DNA of 64,000 nucleotides from positions 186,001 through 250,000 of the forward strand of contig JADANN010000075.1 in NCBI GenBank assembly GCA_018806985.1. Reading direction: 5' to 3'. A program made the translations under genes and the position numbers. Under the pieces are notes generated by a model. The model did not search any database. It was not told the origin of the DNA and saw nothing but the letters and a program-made list of their open reading frames with translations. The stretch comes from Angiostrongylus vasorum. Taxonomy: Eukaryota; Nematoda; Chromadorea; Rhabditida; Metastrongylidae. This document shows, piece by piece, positions 45,801 to 60,800 of the stretch (within the stretch, counting starts at the first letter, position 1; each line of letters begins with the position of its first letter).

Positions 45801-48800
45801 AGCTGCTACTCTCCTGAACTAATCTGGTACCGATTTCCTCTCCCCGTCATGGTAAGCTTGGTAAGCCCAGAAAACATGACCGAACCAAAGCCCATGTGCG
45901 TACTGTAAGATACCTGAACTGCTATATGCGTCCCAGATAGAGAAAAATTCTCTACAATAGAGATATAACTAATTAATCTAATCACCTAACATGATTAGAA
46001 AGATGTTTAATAGGTGCCTAGCAGCAGAAATGTCAAGTCCGACTTTTCGTTCCAAACTCATATATCATCCAAAATATATTACTGCCGCGCCCTCTAACCA
46101 CCAGCCATTTAAAAATGATGCATCAATAATAATTTTCTATTTAGATTTAGTTTTCTCTGGTTACCTGTGAACACCATTGAACACATTCCCATTAAAGGAT
46201 GATGGAAGATGCAATGCAAAATGAAATCAACATTATATCACAATTGCTATCGAATCATTGCTAAAGCCTAGCTACCTAACCATATGCTGATTGACTATTA
46301 GAGCTGCACATAAATTAGCAAAATATTACAATGGCGCGAAGCGAAGCAGCCTCTTTTAGTTGATGAACTGTCCAGTTATACATGAACGGAAAGACTTCAA
46401 CGTTACTCTTCACTTCGATCTGCGAAACAGCCATTCTACAATGGTACAACGGCATGACACATTCAAAGGTAAAATATGGTGTTTCGAAATTATAAGGCAC
46501 CAGCCAGTCAACAGTCAATGCGTCTGTGTTGTCAAACGATGACAGACTGAACCGTGTAAATGGAAGAAATCTACTTTTAAGCCATCATTGTAAACTGCCA
46601 TAGACATGTCTTTATACCAAATCACTCACTGATTGCATTCAGATAATCTTTCGTTAACGATGGAGGAAAAACTGGTTCGGCCAATTCACGAAAAAACAGC
46701 TTTAGTGCGCCTGTTAGGACATGCACATCCTCTTCGGAAACCAAAGCGGCGTATTTGTCTAGAAATACCAAGTATAGAGTTTCTACTAAAAAAAATCCAA
46801 TCATCAACTCACCAAGAAGAAAACCGTATGCATGATTATAAAAAAAACGAAGATGATTAAAACAGAACTATTAAATTTACCCTGATCCACTTGACACCGA
46901 ATCTTCTGCACGGCAGACAGGTTTCCGCTCACTCTTAATGTGATACAATAATACTTAAAGCATAGTATGGAAATATAGGAAGGATACCTTATATAAAGAA
47001 TCAAAAACTACAACCAGTGTATAAGTAAAAACCAAACGCTTACTCAATTTTACCCCGACCAGCCCAATTACTGAATGAGGTAACGGCAAAATAGATAGAA
47101 ATAGAAATAGGCAAAAATTTATAGTATGCTAACCGATACAGCCCATCGATTTCCAATCCTCTGCTTTCAATTAACTCCGTAACAGTCCGAATAAACTTCG
47201 GCACTAAGCTGTTTTCCAACTGACAAATAGCTGATAATGTGCTGCCAAAAACTGGCTCATCTGAAAATAAAAGGACAGAGCCTCAAAAACCGAAGATATA
47301 CAAGGACAATGAAGAAGAAAACTGTAATATAAAAAATATTGACTAAAAGATACACAGCAAACCAAGTGGCTCGTAACATGGAGCGAAATACACGCACATT
47401 TCAAATTGCAATGAACATCAATATTTCCACAGATTTCCCTCAGAAGGGTAACATGCCGGTTAGTCGCAAGGCAACGTGGCACATTCTCAGGTGGCTGGTA
47501 GGCACTTGACTGAGGACCAAAAACGACCTTATACTTCCCTGAGAGATAGCTGGATCCAAGGTACGGATTCCCTATTACTGCTGCGCCGATATGACACATA
47601 ACTTCTGTGTGTTCGTGCACCCGCATAGACGTGCACGAATACGTCCTAATACGAGGACGTATTCGTGCATGTCTGTGCGCGTATTGTTTCGTTTATGTGG
47701 ATTGTGTTATCACTTTTTTAGTAACTGCCTATTCTTTTCATGGAAGAGTATGCTATAAAATATAACTACAATGATGCTGAGATAATTGCAAAACTACGGA
47801 CCGCAGCAGTCTGCGGTGTGGGCCCAACACGCTGTTACCATTTCTGGGAGCTAACGCTTTTACCACCACTCTATGCGGGTCCTTTCTCTCAGCCGTGTTC
47901 TATAGGTGCTATCAGCAATCACCCGTCAACGGGGTTGATCTGTGGATCACAAATCGACAATAAACTCAGTTAAGCTGACGCAGCAGTATAAATCATGATG
48001 TAGTCACTTCCTATTTACCGCCTATTCTTTTTTCGTCTTTCTTTATTGCTTATGAAAAGTGAATACATTGTGAATTATACCATACCTTCAGCTTAACCGG
48101 GTTCAATGCCGATTTTTGCTTCCCAGATCGGAGTTTTGCAAATATTTCATCATCATTGTAATCATGCGGATAGTATCCCACAAGTCAATTCGACCAGTGC
48201 CTTACAATCAAGTGAATCGGAAGTGCATGAGATGTGGTTGGGAGTCGCCCCCAACATCGCCCCCCAACAAACCAGCTCCTCGCCTATTTTGGGAGACTGG
48301 CAAGCTACCCATGTGTATACTCCGCACCGCACCAAGTTCACAGTTCAGCAAGCTATACTTGGGTATCAAAAAAGCTGAACACAGTAACATAAGCGCGCCT
48401 CATTCCCCTTAACCCGAAAGAGCTCAGGATACGGCAGTGTTGGGTATAACAAATATGGAAAGCCTGCTAAAATTTCAGAGCCATCTCAGGCAGCCTAAAC
48501 CGAAAACAATTACGATCTGTACCAACAAATGCACGCTACTCAGATCTCTTCAATACCAACATCCTTGTCCTTCATTTGAAAGAAAGGAAGATGGTTATCT
48601 CCTTCAACCCGCTCTCTTTTACGAAATCCGACGTCATTTCGTCGGTGAAGAATCGAACAACCCCTTGATTTTGGGAAAATAAGACTTGAATACCTGAAGA
48701 ACCCTCCGCCAGTCCTCACCAACACATTGGCTCGGCTCTTCACACGTTATCGATACGAATATAAGGTTACAATCAAATGAATCAGGACTGTTCTATTGTC

Positions 48801-51800
48801 TAAGTGTGACTACTACGACATCGGCAACGATCGCACGATCTGCTTTCTGTCTGTCGTCTATAAATTTTTCACTCGACTCATCCTAAACAGGACTGACAGA
48901 ATACTGGACGAAGGGTAGCCATGAAGCAAGCAGGGTTTCGGAACGAATTCGGTACGATGGAGCACATCTACACGATAACAAGGACCACTGAAGTTTCGCG
49001 AAAGTATAAAAGACTTCATCGACTTCAACAGAAATTTTAACTCAGCTGAGATAGAAGCAAGTCTTGGGCAGCCATAAAGTCCCTACACAGTACATGAAGG
49101 TTCTTCATGAACTATATGAAAAAAATCACAACCAAAATACCACCACTCTATAGGCAGGGGCGATACCGTCTCGCCAAAATTAGTTACCGCCGCCTTCGAG
49201 AACGTCATACGAACACTGGAGTGAGACAACAAGAGAGTGAAAATTGATAGTCCACTATTACACCATCTTCGCTTTGCTGATGATATCGTTCTTACAACAC
49301 CAAAAGTTAGCCATGCGGAAAGAATGCTTCCCGACTTTGATAAAACGTGCGGAAAAATTGGTCTTCGACTAAATCACATAAAAAAATGTTCATGAGGAAC
49401 CGAATGGTTTCGTACGACCCCTACACGTAGCTTAGGAAGTCAACATGATGATCGACGTAGCTCCAGAGCTGAGCAGGAGGAAGGGAGAAGCTTTGGGAAC
49501 TTTCAAGAGCATCGAGAATGTAGTGAGAACAACCAACACCCGAATCCGTGCCCAAATTTTTCACTGCATCGCTGTTCCTGCCTTAACATATGTATCAGAA
49601 TCCTGTCGCTACGTAAGAAAAGTGAAAGATCATTCGCCGTTAGATAACGCGCAGTCGAAAGGGCGATGCTAGGGCCACCTCGTATCAGGATTTGTTCCAG
49701 TATGAGCGCATCTGGCTACATTGTTTCCATCTAAAATGAGTAACATATGTTTTTCAAACTCACTTAGTTCATTGAAACAAGAAGGAAAACATATTACACA
49801 GCAAGTCTTTTACATAGTCCACCCTTGACGGACTATGCAAGAATAATTTTCCAGTCGCGCAGATGAGATTAGCGTCAATAAGATTCTTAACCCTATAGTA
49901 CGCAACAATTAACAACTCTTGCACGCTTGAAAAAAATATTTAGTGGATTTATACTAATATTTAGGAACTTATTGAAGAGAACCACTCACGTTTATAAATC
50001 CCCTTCTCCTTGAGTGACTCGACGCTTGGTCGATTTCGAAAGAATCGAATGAGCTTTTCTAAAATAGACTCTCGTGATGGTCGCGGCTCTTCGGCTACGA
50101 AATTTGTCACTCCGGGTGCCACTGTTGAGCTCCCCGTGTATTCAATTGAAGAATGGGCCATTGAATCAGCGCGTGATGAAGGTGTTTGGGTATGACGTCG
50201 ACTGAAATAAGGGGATCATAATTATGTAATAGGCCTCCTAGCTTCGAGAACAAATCCCTCTCGAAACAAAGAAGCGCTCTCGAAAATCTAAAAAAAGTCG
50301 GCAAAAAGAGAAGCAAAGCGTATTTAAAACCAATATGTTACACCAACTTGAAGAAAAAACTCTCACTTATTCATCACTGAAGATGAGTGCCTGCTGGACA
50401 ACGTCGACGGATTGCGGACCACTGCACAAGAGGAATCTAGCACCGACGGTTGAATAGGGAGCCCAGAACATGGCGAAACCGATGGCTGAAGGAACAGGAA
50501 TGCAATCAGTAAGATTTTAAACAAAATAAAGCCAAAGATGATGCTACATGGTAAGTGTAGTCGACGCGGAAGCGCGTGTAGCGCAATGATTAGAGGTACC
50601 CTATAATACACATGGGTTCGATCCCGAGCCCCAGGCTCACCAAGCCCTCCGTTCCCCCGCTATCAGCAAATTTGTACCAGATCTATCCGGGAGGATAGCA
50701 ACACTGACTCTATACATCGCTAGGCCACCGCAACTCATTGTATAGGCCAGATATGCATTCATTCACTCAAACGATGATAGATGAAGTCAAATGCATGTCG
50801 CATCCTCTCACGAATTGATCAACGCGGAGAGCTTAGCCCTTTGTCCTTTCTATAGTATTTAAGTTTAAAAAAAATCTTTAAACTAGCACGCGTTTTTCGA
50901 GACATTTTATAGGACAAATTTGTACAATCAGTGAGGCTATGTACAATTACTAAACTTCATAAAAGCTTAAATGGGTGGCAAACGTTAGAACAGCGCTTTT
51001 TGTTGCAACAGCTGGCATATGATGAGATTGAGTAAGAGACTGGTCCAGAAAAAAAAATCACCTGTGGTTTTGAAACGACGGATTTATATGATGTTGAATC
51101 ACCTTTACACGTGCAACTTAAGCCATTTACCTGCGATGGGTAGAAATTCAGAAGATTAAGTTATACAAGTTCAAAACGTAATTTTCAAAACAATAGTGTT
51201 ACTTCTTTTGGTGCCGAGTAACTCCTCTGAAATAGTCCGAGATTTCTTCTACGAATAAAAGGCGATTTATCCATGTACCTTGGATGGATCTCTAGTAGCA
51301 CTTATATTCCAGACATTATGAGAAAAGACAACAAAGCTCTTGAACCTCACAACTGCGCTCACATACGTAGCAGGCAGACGTCGAAAGGCGATTGCCAAAT
51401 TCATCTCACCATTTTCTCTATTGAAACTCGTTTTTAGGCACCACGTAGAGAAACACATCCATTATAGAGGATTATAGCCATTATGTCGCTACCACGCCAA
51501 TCATGTTCACTCTTTCTATTCCAACATGCTTCGAATTACTCGTCTGTTGACTAGTAAGTCCGCTGTTCTCAATAACGCCTTATAACTTAATGTTTGCATG
51601 CTATGTAACGCAAAACATTAAACAATTGGGTGGAGTTTAAATTTCTTTTAAAACCACACATATTCACATTTACCAGGGATTTTCCATGCACTCAAATACG
51701 AGTGCAAGAACTCAATTGTGTTACCTTACTAGAGTAATTCAAATTAGCACGGTGAATTGGTAAATCCACCATGATAATCCATGAACTGTAGCACGAAGCA

Positions 51801-54800
51801 TCAACTAAACCGGTTGTCGTTTAACTTTCGATCCACGTTTTTTTTTATCATATTGCTACATATGTTGGACTACACTGTGCTGCATTACTAAGCCAAACTG
51901 TATCATACGGAGTGAGCAGCGAAGTGGAAGTAATGCTGCTCACCACAAGCACGGTGCTGGTTCGACCGCGCCATGAGCTGCTCATCAAGCCTCTCAATCT
52001 TTTTCGATGCCCAGAAATGCCCAGAAATTGGCACTAGACTTCTCTGGAAACCGCTTGCCCCTGCAATCCAAGTGGGAACGCTCTAGCACGGTTAGCTCAA
52101 GACTCCAAGAAGAATAGATCTGACCAGCATCCAACGACGTTGGTGACGAACAGGACAATCCTCAAGGAGTAGCCGAACCAACAAGCGAAAAAACACAAAG
52201 ACCTTCGTGGATGACGGATGCGATAAAACGAATCAAATGCAGGAAATGCTAGGATCCATACGGTAGGTGCCGGACTGCGATGTACAGCGGAGGGATTCGT
52301 CCCCCGGGCAGGATCTGCTAAGCTGAGAAGGAGTCCGGCGTTTCCATCAGGAAGCCTAGCTGAGAGTAAACCAATACCACAAACCACCACCGTCCTGGTA
52401 TCAAAGTCGCATGGTGGCAAATCTCCCTCTGATCGACAAGGGCTGCGACTGCCTGTGGTGGTGAAGGCCTGGGGTGGACTTTGGCCAGTCTGACCTCGGG
52501 ATTCCAGGGAACCACAATAGCTTAACCAGCAAATCTCCGAAAAATGGTGATTATGCTGGGGCCGGCACAACTAACGAGGACGGGCTGTTCAAGTATCAAG
52601 TATCAAATAAGACGTGAACGGGGTCGTGCAGAAAAATAAACCATACCATATCATTTTCTACAGTATTATTATACAAACTAAAAGCTATGACTTACTTATA
52701 CTTGTTATTTCCAAACGTAATCTCCCATTATCTGTTATGTGGATCCTAGCAATATTTTTATTCGATTGGCTATCTTGTACTGGTCATCCTCGAAAACAGC
52801 ATTTTTTATGTCGCTACGGCTGCTAATTGAGAGTACTGTCTTCTTTTCGAATGCCACTGAACTCTGAACGAACTAATTCTCGTCGGAATCCTGGAGTACC
52901 TCTGACATAGGGTTCCAGGGTCTTCACAAAAACAGTCGCCAGTTTTGGTCAACCGGCGAAACCTTCTTCCAGGCAAGTGTGGTAATATTGTAGATTCCGT
53001 TAGCATCGTATATCTGCTGGGCTTGAGGTGGATCAAAACAGCCACCACGCATGTACTGCAAGGCATCTCTAACCACTGCGTTTTCCATGCCAATTTCTTT
53101 CCTTTTCTACGAAAAATTACATAAATTGAAAAAAGTTAATATGTTTTGGTCACAAAGATATAATACTTTTTAGATTTTGAACGATTTGGTTTTCCTTTCC
53201 TACCAAAACCAATATCTGAATCAATTCTCATGAACTAGATCACTATTCCTTCCACCTAGAAATACATGGCAAAAAAATTTACCATCATCATCAAGTTCCT
53301 TCATGAATGCAGAAAACAACAATTTGGGACAACTGATAAGCAAAACTCACGTATTTCTACTGCTATGGAATAAGAAGCAAAGAGCACTCAATAGGTAAGA
53401 CTTATTGGTTAAGCTCTCAAATAAACTTTTTATGTTTTCATTTCAGGTGACATCCATAAGAACTCACTATCCAAAGTATAAAACTAGAGTTCGCCCGTGA
53501 TAGCAGTGTCGAGAGTATCAGGTTTCGTTAGTCAATACCCTGGTGCCCAACGAACTAATGTATGATTGTGTTTCAAAAAAGGCCAAATTAATGCAAAGGA
53601 AGACAATGACCTTATCACATATAACTTAAACGTTATCTAATAAGACAAACATTGAAGGCAGAAACAAGCAATAGTAAACAAATCACGAAATGGATGAGAA
53701 AAAAACAATTTCGTCTTATTTTAAATTGCCGTTCTCTATATAATAGATTTTGTGCATAAAGGATAAAGGATAAAGCTCTCGGCGTTGATCAATCCTGAGG
53801 GATGCCCCATGCATCCGACTTCATTAAAGATCGTTTGGAGGTGAATGAATGCATATCTGGTCTTTACAATGACTCGCGGTGGCCTACCGACGTATCGAAC
53901 CAGTGCTGCTATCCTCCCAGAGAAGATTGGTACCAATTTGCCGAACCCGTAGGAATAGAAGGCTTGCTGGGCAAGGGGCGGCAAAATCGATCCCATGTGT
54001 ATCGCAGGGCGCCTCCGACCACTGCGCCACCAGCGCCCATAAGAAGGAAAGTCCATGCATAGATTCCACTTCAAATAATTTCGATAAAACCTTAATAAAC
54101 TAGTTGAAAGTCTTAAAAATGTCGATGCAGAAATGTAGTAATCTGGAGACGTTAAACCCATCTTAAAAAACCAAAAGCATTAAAATTTCAAATTTCTAAC
54201 TGAACTAAAACACTGACCAATCGTGAAATTACGTCTCTTAACGACTCAAACCACTCCCGGGTTTCCACATCGTTGGCAGAACGGAATAAGTACCGACAAC
54301 CATTACTGAGTTCAAGCTGAAATGGAGTCATAATAAGTAGCATGGCATCAAATACTAATGCAGATTAACGTTCTTGAAATTCTCCCCAAACAACTGCGTC
54401 CGGACCTATTAGCAAAAACCCCTTCGAGCAGCAAAAAAGTGTGCGGCAACGAAATATCCAGGCAAAAGATGTAGACAGCGCATGCCATGAAGACTGGTTC
54501 TTGTTCTGCACATACAACACCAGAACAGAATCCTCAGACGACAACACCTACGCTCATCTTAAGGTTGCAAACCACATACAACTACACGAAAACGCCTAGA
54601 AATTGAAGCATCTCTACTGCAAGTGAAGAGAAGATCTCATCACAATACGTTTGTGACGGGACTGTCGTATCCGTTTGCAGTACAACGCATTGATTCGAAC
54701 GATATTCTGTCACTTCGCCTATTCATATGAAGTGGTCCGTAAAGAAAAAGCCTTACAGATTTGTTTTCAAAAGCTTCAAGACTAAAACAGACCGAGCTAC

Positions 54801-57800
54801 TAAGAGGTTGTATGGGATCGTGAAGCTTCTTCCATATAATTCCTAAGGAAAACTAGATATTACAATCCGACAACATTTTTTTCAAAGCTATCCACTGCCA
54901 CACCAATACAGGTAATAAAGTTATTCCATTGCTTCTAAAAAGGCATAAAAAAGTGGTAGACAGGGAAGCAGATTAAACGAAGCAGTGAATTCAAAAAGAC
55001 TCTCAAACTCAGCAAGAAGGAGACCACCTCCACGGACCACGGTCACGACGACGCAGAATAGAAAGTGAGCAATGGTCCGCATGATCTGTGAACGAAAACC
55101 ACCCAAGCACCCAAACAAGCTAAAACAATAATAGTTGTATACCTGTATTACTTTTCTTTTCCGCTTTTCCTTCTCCATGACGAGCCAACTGACGCTAGCA
55201 CCTTTCAAGTCGCACACACCTCTAGGAGCCGCATAATGATTGCCATGCTTCTGGAAAAAAAATTGCCAGAATATAATATTTTTTTATTATGGCATATCTG
55301 TATGTATATAAATATATATGTACTTTATACCATGAAAAATAAAAGATCATACTTCAGCGCTCTTCTCATCCTTATACAATATCAAATGCGCCGACGTCAA
55401 GTACATAAAGTTTACCATCCAGTCCCGCCTTCTCGACTTCATCTAAAGGTAATCCAATAATTATATAATAGGGAAAGTGATCTTATTTACACAATGATTC
55501 CGAGATAATTCTAAAACTTGGATCCCACTCCAGATTCGAATCCGCGATTACCTTTTCCAAGAGCACACGTGTTACCCACTGCACCACTGAAGCCCTTGCT
55601 TTGTCTTTCCCTCAACCAGTTTTTACTCTGACGGTGCTATCAGCAATCACTCTTCAACGGGAATGCATTTCGATTAAGCACTGCTATTTCGACCACAACC
55701 TCAGCTTAATAACTGGGTTCAATGTCGATTACCGCTTCCCACACATTCATATTGATGGGTGATTGTTGATGGCACTGTGAGCGTAAAAAAGTGGCTGAGA
55801 GAAAGGCAAAGCAAGGGCCTCAAAGGTGTAGTAACAAGTAAGCCCCCAGAAAAGGTGATTGCAGGTTCGAATCTAGCCTGAGGTCCAAGTTTTCCAAATA
55901 TTTAAGCATCATTGTGGTTGTATTCCACAGAATACAATGTCATAAAAAAGTAACGGCCAGTAAATGAAAAAATTAGGCATTGATCTTATTTGATTAATTC
56001 CTTCATGGACCACACTAACGAGGTCCAAATTAAACATGCTAGTGGAATAACGATGCAGAGCTCTGTGCTCAAAACATCGACAGGGAGAGTTACTGGGATA
56101 AAATAAGTGAAAATATTTAAAATGAGATATGAACGTCTTTCATAGTTATAGAACTATGCACATTACACTGACTTATCCAAGCTCTTTATTGTTTCCATAT
56201 TTAAACCTAAACACTCCACATGAATCGTCACAACCGATGAGTAAGACTTGGAGTAAATTTCTTACGATGAAAAGCTAGCCAGCCCCTTATTACGTCAGCT
56301 TGCTTTCAAAATAACACTAACGAAATGTCACTGTAATTTAAATAATTACTGTTCTGCCAAATCCTCCCAACGGTTCACCGCCTCATCGTGGCTCGGAAGT
56401 GTTTTTGGGTGTCCAGCAGCGATGTACGTCTAGAGGATTCATCCCCCTGGCAGGGCCTCCCAAGCTGAGAATGAGTCCAGCGTTTCCATCAGGAAGTCCA
56501 GCTAAGAGTAAACCAACACCAGGATCCACCACCGTCCTGTTGTCAAACTAGTCGCAAGTCTCCCTCTGATCCACAAAGGAGGCGACTGCCTGTGGTGGTA
56601 ACCACAATGGCTAAATCAGCAAAACTCCGAAACCGTGGAAATTTTGCTGGGGGCCCGCACTACCAGTGAGGACGGGCCATTCAATTACCCAAATAATCTG
56701 CCAAATAGGAACTGATTCTGAAGAAGTCGTACCACTGTTATATCCATAGTACATACCTGCTCAACACATTCAATAAATTCCATATTTCCACATTTAATTG
56801 TTCTCACTGATTCGCGTGTTTCCGTGTGGCCGCTGCTACTTCCACGTCGATCACAAGAAACGTCATAACTCACTAGTTTCACATATATGGTAAAAATAGA
56901 GCTGAACGTCAAATAAACAGACAGATTCTATATGAAAGTGAAATAAAAAAGAATACATTAAAATTTTAACTAACCATAACTACTTATCGATTCCCTGTCT
57001 GGCTTCGTATACGTCCTATCCAAAGAATGAGTCCCACTGTCGTTATAAAACAAATTTCCGGAACTAGTGGAAGGAAGGACCTGTGCAAAATCGGAGACTT
57101 TCGGATAATAAATATTTACAAGTATTTTCAATCAAATATTCCTAAACCATCATGTCTAACAAGTGTTACTGTACTCTTAGTATGAAAGATCAAAATAAAC
57201 GTTCTTCAAGAAATTCTCGAGGATGAGTTACTTTACAATGGTACAACAAACATACATAATGCTTCATCATTAGTAAGTTTAGAAAATAAAGGATAAAACT
57301 CTCGGCGTTGATCAATCCCTTTGAGAGAGGGAGGGATGCGCCGTACGTTCGAGTTCATTAAGCATCGTTTGGAGACGACTGAATGCATATCTAGGCTATA
57401 CAATTACTTGCGGTGCCTTACCGATGTGTCGAGTAGCTGCTGCTGTGCTCCCAGACAGGTCTGGCACCAATGTGCCGACCTCGGAAACATGGAACGCCTG
57501 GTGGGCCAGGGGCGTGAGAATCGATCCCATGTGTTTTGCAGGGCTCCTCTGACCACTGCGACACACGCGCCCGTTTTAGTAAGTTTGTCTATCGTTAATC
57601 TCTGTTGAAAACGTTGTCCTTGCAGCCAAAAGATCAAGCTTCGCTATCTATGATCTAGGGCTTTGAAAGAAAAACAGTAATTCACCCAAAATGTGATACA
57701 CCTAAGCAAGGATCTTTGCAAAGTGAGTTATATTTCAAATATTTCATAATAACCAAAAAAGTAAACCACTGTAAAAGAAGCTAACCTGAGGTAAGGGCAC

Positions 57801-60800
57801 ACTCTTCAGCGTACAATTCCGTTTATTACATGATTGGAATTGTTCGATTACAGGTGCTTCAGACACATGTTTGTTGTACTGTCGATCACTCTAGAAACGG
57901 TTGTTCCACGTTTAATTTAGCAGAAGGATTTCGAAACCGGTTTGGATGAGAAATTTTAACCATAATGCGCACCGGTGCCATAAGTAGAATATAAGTAAAA
58001 GCAGTATTAGTGTTTTAAAAAAAACCAATAGCAGGGAAGAAGATGCTTTTGCGCGGTATTTTAAAGTAAGAGAGAGTTCGAAAAACAGGATAGTGACAAA
58101 GTAGGTGACAGTTAGAATAAACACATTTTCAGGACCAAGATGGCAAAAGGATCATATAATTGAATAAGTTTTATAGCCGAGTACCTGTTTTAGGCTTGGA
58201 TCCACAAAATCACGTGTGCTTTGTGCATGGAAGGACGACAACATCGCAGCGTCGTCACTGCTCGATGTCGCGTGATAATATGTGGAAATCGGAGCTGACT
58301 CTCCCATACCCTCAAGAAAAAAAAACGATGCAGTATAACGAGACTTTCATTCAAGATAAGAAGCTCATTATTTTCTTTGTATAACATCCACTTATGCTCC
58401 TCTTTCATCTCATTTGAAATCTTTACACCCATCGTCCCTCCCACTCAAACATAAATCTAGAACAAAACTACCCAACCGAGGAAACTAGTAGTCGTTCTAT
58501 GAAAAAAAAGCCAGGGATAATTGGACAACAAGAATAAACTAGTGTTAGGATCTGTTCCCATTTAACAAAGAGATAAACGACAATAAAGGCGAGTTGTAAA
58601 TCGACGACGATAAAAGAAAAACATTAATTCCTAGATAAAAAGAAAAGATAAAGCTCCCGGTGTTGATTAATCCCTGAGGGATGCGCCATGCATTCAACTT
58701 CACCAACATTGTTAAAACTGCGGGAGTGCATATCTGGCCTATACAATGACTCGCGATGGGGTACCACTGTATCTAACCTGTGCAGCTATCCCTTCAGACA
58801 GGTCTCGTACGAATTTGCCGACATCACAGGGACCGAAGGCTTGGTGAGTCTGGGACGCGGGATCGAAGCTATATGTACTGTAAAGCGCCTCTTAAAACTG
58901 CGCTACACGCGTCTTCATGGCTAGAGTAATTCGAAAATAGAGAATAGAACACGATGGATTAACCAATCACCTTGCGAAACCTCTCCCTTTTTTACCCCAA
59001 AATTAAAAACCCCATGTAATACTTACCTGCACCTATGAGTTTGCCGTTTAATCAACATTGATTTTGTTTTTTTTGCTACCATGACCATTTAAATTGCATT
59101 TCAACTTGGGAAAAAAAAGTGACAATGGAACCATATGGGCAGGAAAGTATGGATTCAAAGGAACAAAAACTTCTGGGATTAACAGAAATTTGAAATGGTC
59201 AGCTATATATTTAATGCTATACCTGTTCATAACTGTATTTTCTTTCCGAAAAAACCGTCGCTTCCGTTAGTACGTCATCACATGTTGCCATTCGTGGTGA
59301 AGACAAAATATTCCGTGAAAAATCGTCTTCCACTGAATGATGTGAATCTTCACATTTTGCAGACGTTGTAGAACACTTTTCATCAACATCATTACGTGTA
59401 GCTTGTAAAAGCGCCTAAAATAATGTTAAACATCTTTCGAAACTGAGTGATGACGTGACAATTCTTGGAAGAATTTCGATAGAAGTGTTATTTCATCTGA
59501 GTCATATCTTGCTTAAGAATCAAAACATCATCGCTGACCATCAATTTCTATACAATCGAAATGCAGAATGACTAAGATAAAAAGGAAGTGGGAAATGACA
59601 TCCCTTTCTCATCCATTTGTAAAAATTCTTCCATAATAATAATTTCCCTCATTTCTTTAGCAAGCAAGAGCGTCTTGTGACTATAACGCAACTAATCACA
59701 GAAATCAAAATTGAGCTGCGCACAATGAGCACAAAACTAACACCAGAGAGTGATGTTCACTTAGTTCAAAAACGACATTCGCTTCTTACAAAAACCCCAC
59801 AGTTTTTTTAATATTTTTATATGACCCGTCTTCACGTCTACTGTGCGGAGCCCAGCACTTCTCATATTCGATTCGTTCCTCGTATCGATTATCCACGAAG
59901 ATTTTCCAGCTTTTACGTGTGGCTGGGATCCACAAAGCAGAGTACACCGTACTAAAACGTTTTTCCAAAACATTAAGAAAAAACATGAGCGTTAATAAAG
60001 TGGTTCACGAGACGAAGAATGTTACTAAACTTGTATATATGGGAATAGAAAGAGTATAAAGTGAATGTATGGATGTACAGACATACTTGAACCTGAGCCG
60101 GAGTCCGGATAAATCGTGGAGGAATCCATTGGCTTTTCCCTGACTCGAAGTTGTAAAAATATGTTCTGAACAAAGCGAATTAGGAACAAAAAAAGAAAAA
60201 ACCTTAATGATGAGATGGAAACCCAACTTCAAACACAAATACATCACCTGCCCGCCTCCGTTTCATACTCCAACCATCCGTTATTAAGATCGCGTCGTGG
60301 AACATCAGTGGGGTTCGGTACAGGAGGAAATGGACGGCTGTTTAATTCGTCCATTTCTCGAATATTTGTGTAAATATGCTTTCCATCGTCTACGTGCGAA
60401 CAGCACAATTCCGGTGATGCTGAGCAGCTCGCAATCTATAAGCCATTTGACTAAATATCTTTACTGTCATATAGCTACAAAGACTCACGGATTTCCCTAT
60501 GTCAAGGGTCGTTAATCAAAAGGTTTCCTTTCTCAAAAGGTGAAGAACAGGTTAATCACGAATCAGAAGTGACTATATACTTTCTGTGAGACATGTGTGG
60601 AATCAGACTATAGGGTCCTATGCTGCTCAGGGATGACCTGTGGTTTGCAATAACCTGACAAGAACATGGAAGGCATTCGAAGTTACCTGCAACAAATGAA
60701 ACTAGCTTTGGATAGTCTCGATGAGCTTATCGGCAGCGCCCTTTCAAGAAAAACTAAAAATTGAAGAGTGTCAAAAGAAAGGTTTTCCATGTTCCTGGAG

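Noticed and set aside
50367..50485. Reading this segment as the end of a separate membrane protein (IGFAMFWAPYSTVGARFLLC... ending in TAA)
   Set aside because: The segment has an acceptor and a GTGAGA donor right after the TAA. In the other frame it gives a Ser/Pro-rich linker whose phases (0 in, 2 out) exactly bridge the PH and RhoGAP exons.
53736..54161. A 141-codon minus-strand frame, and similar frames at 2532-2845, 30859-31167 and 43505-43945
   Set aside because: These all lie in SINE A copies and share the same translated wording in both directions, so they are translated repeat DNA.
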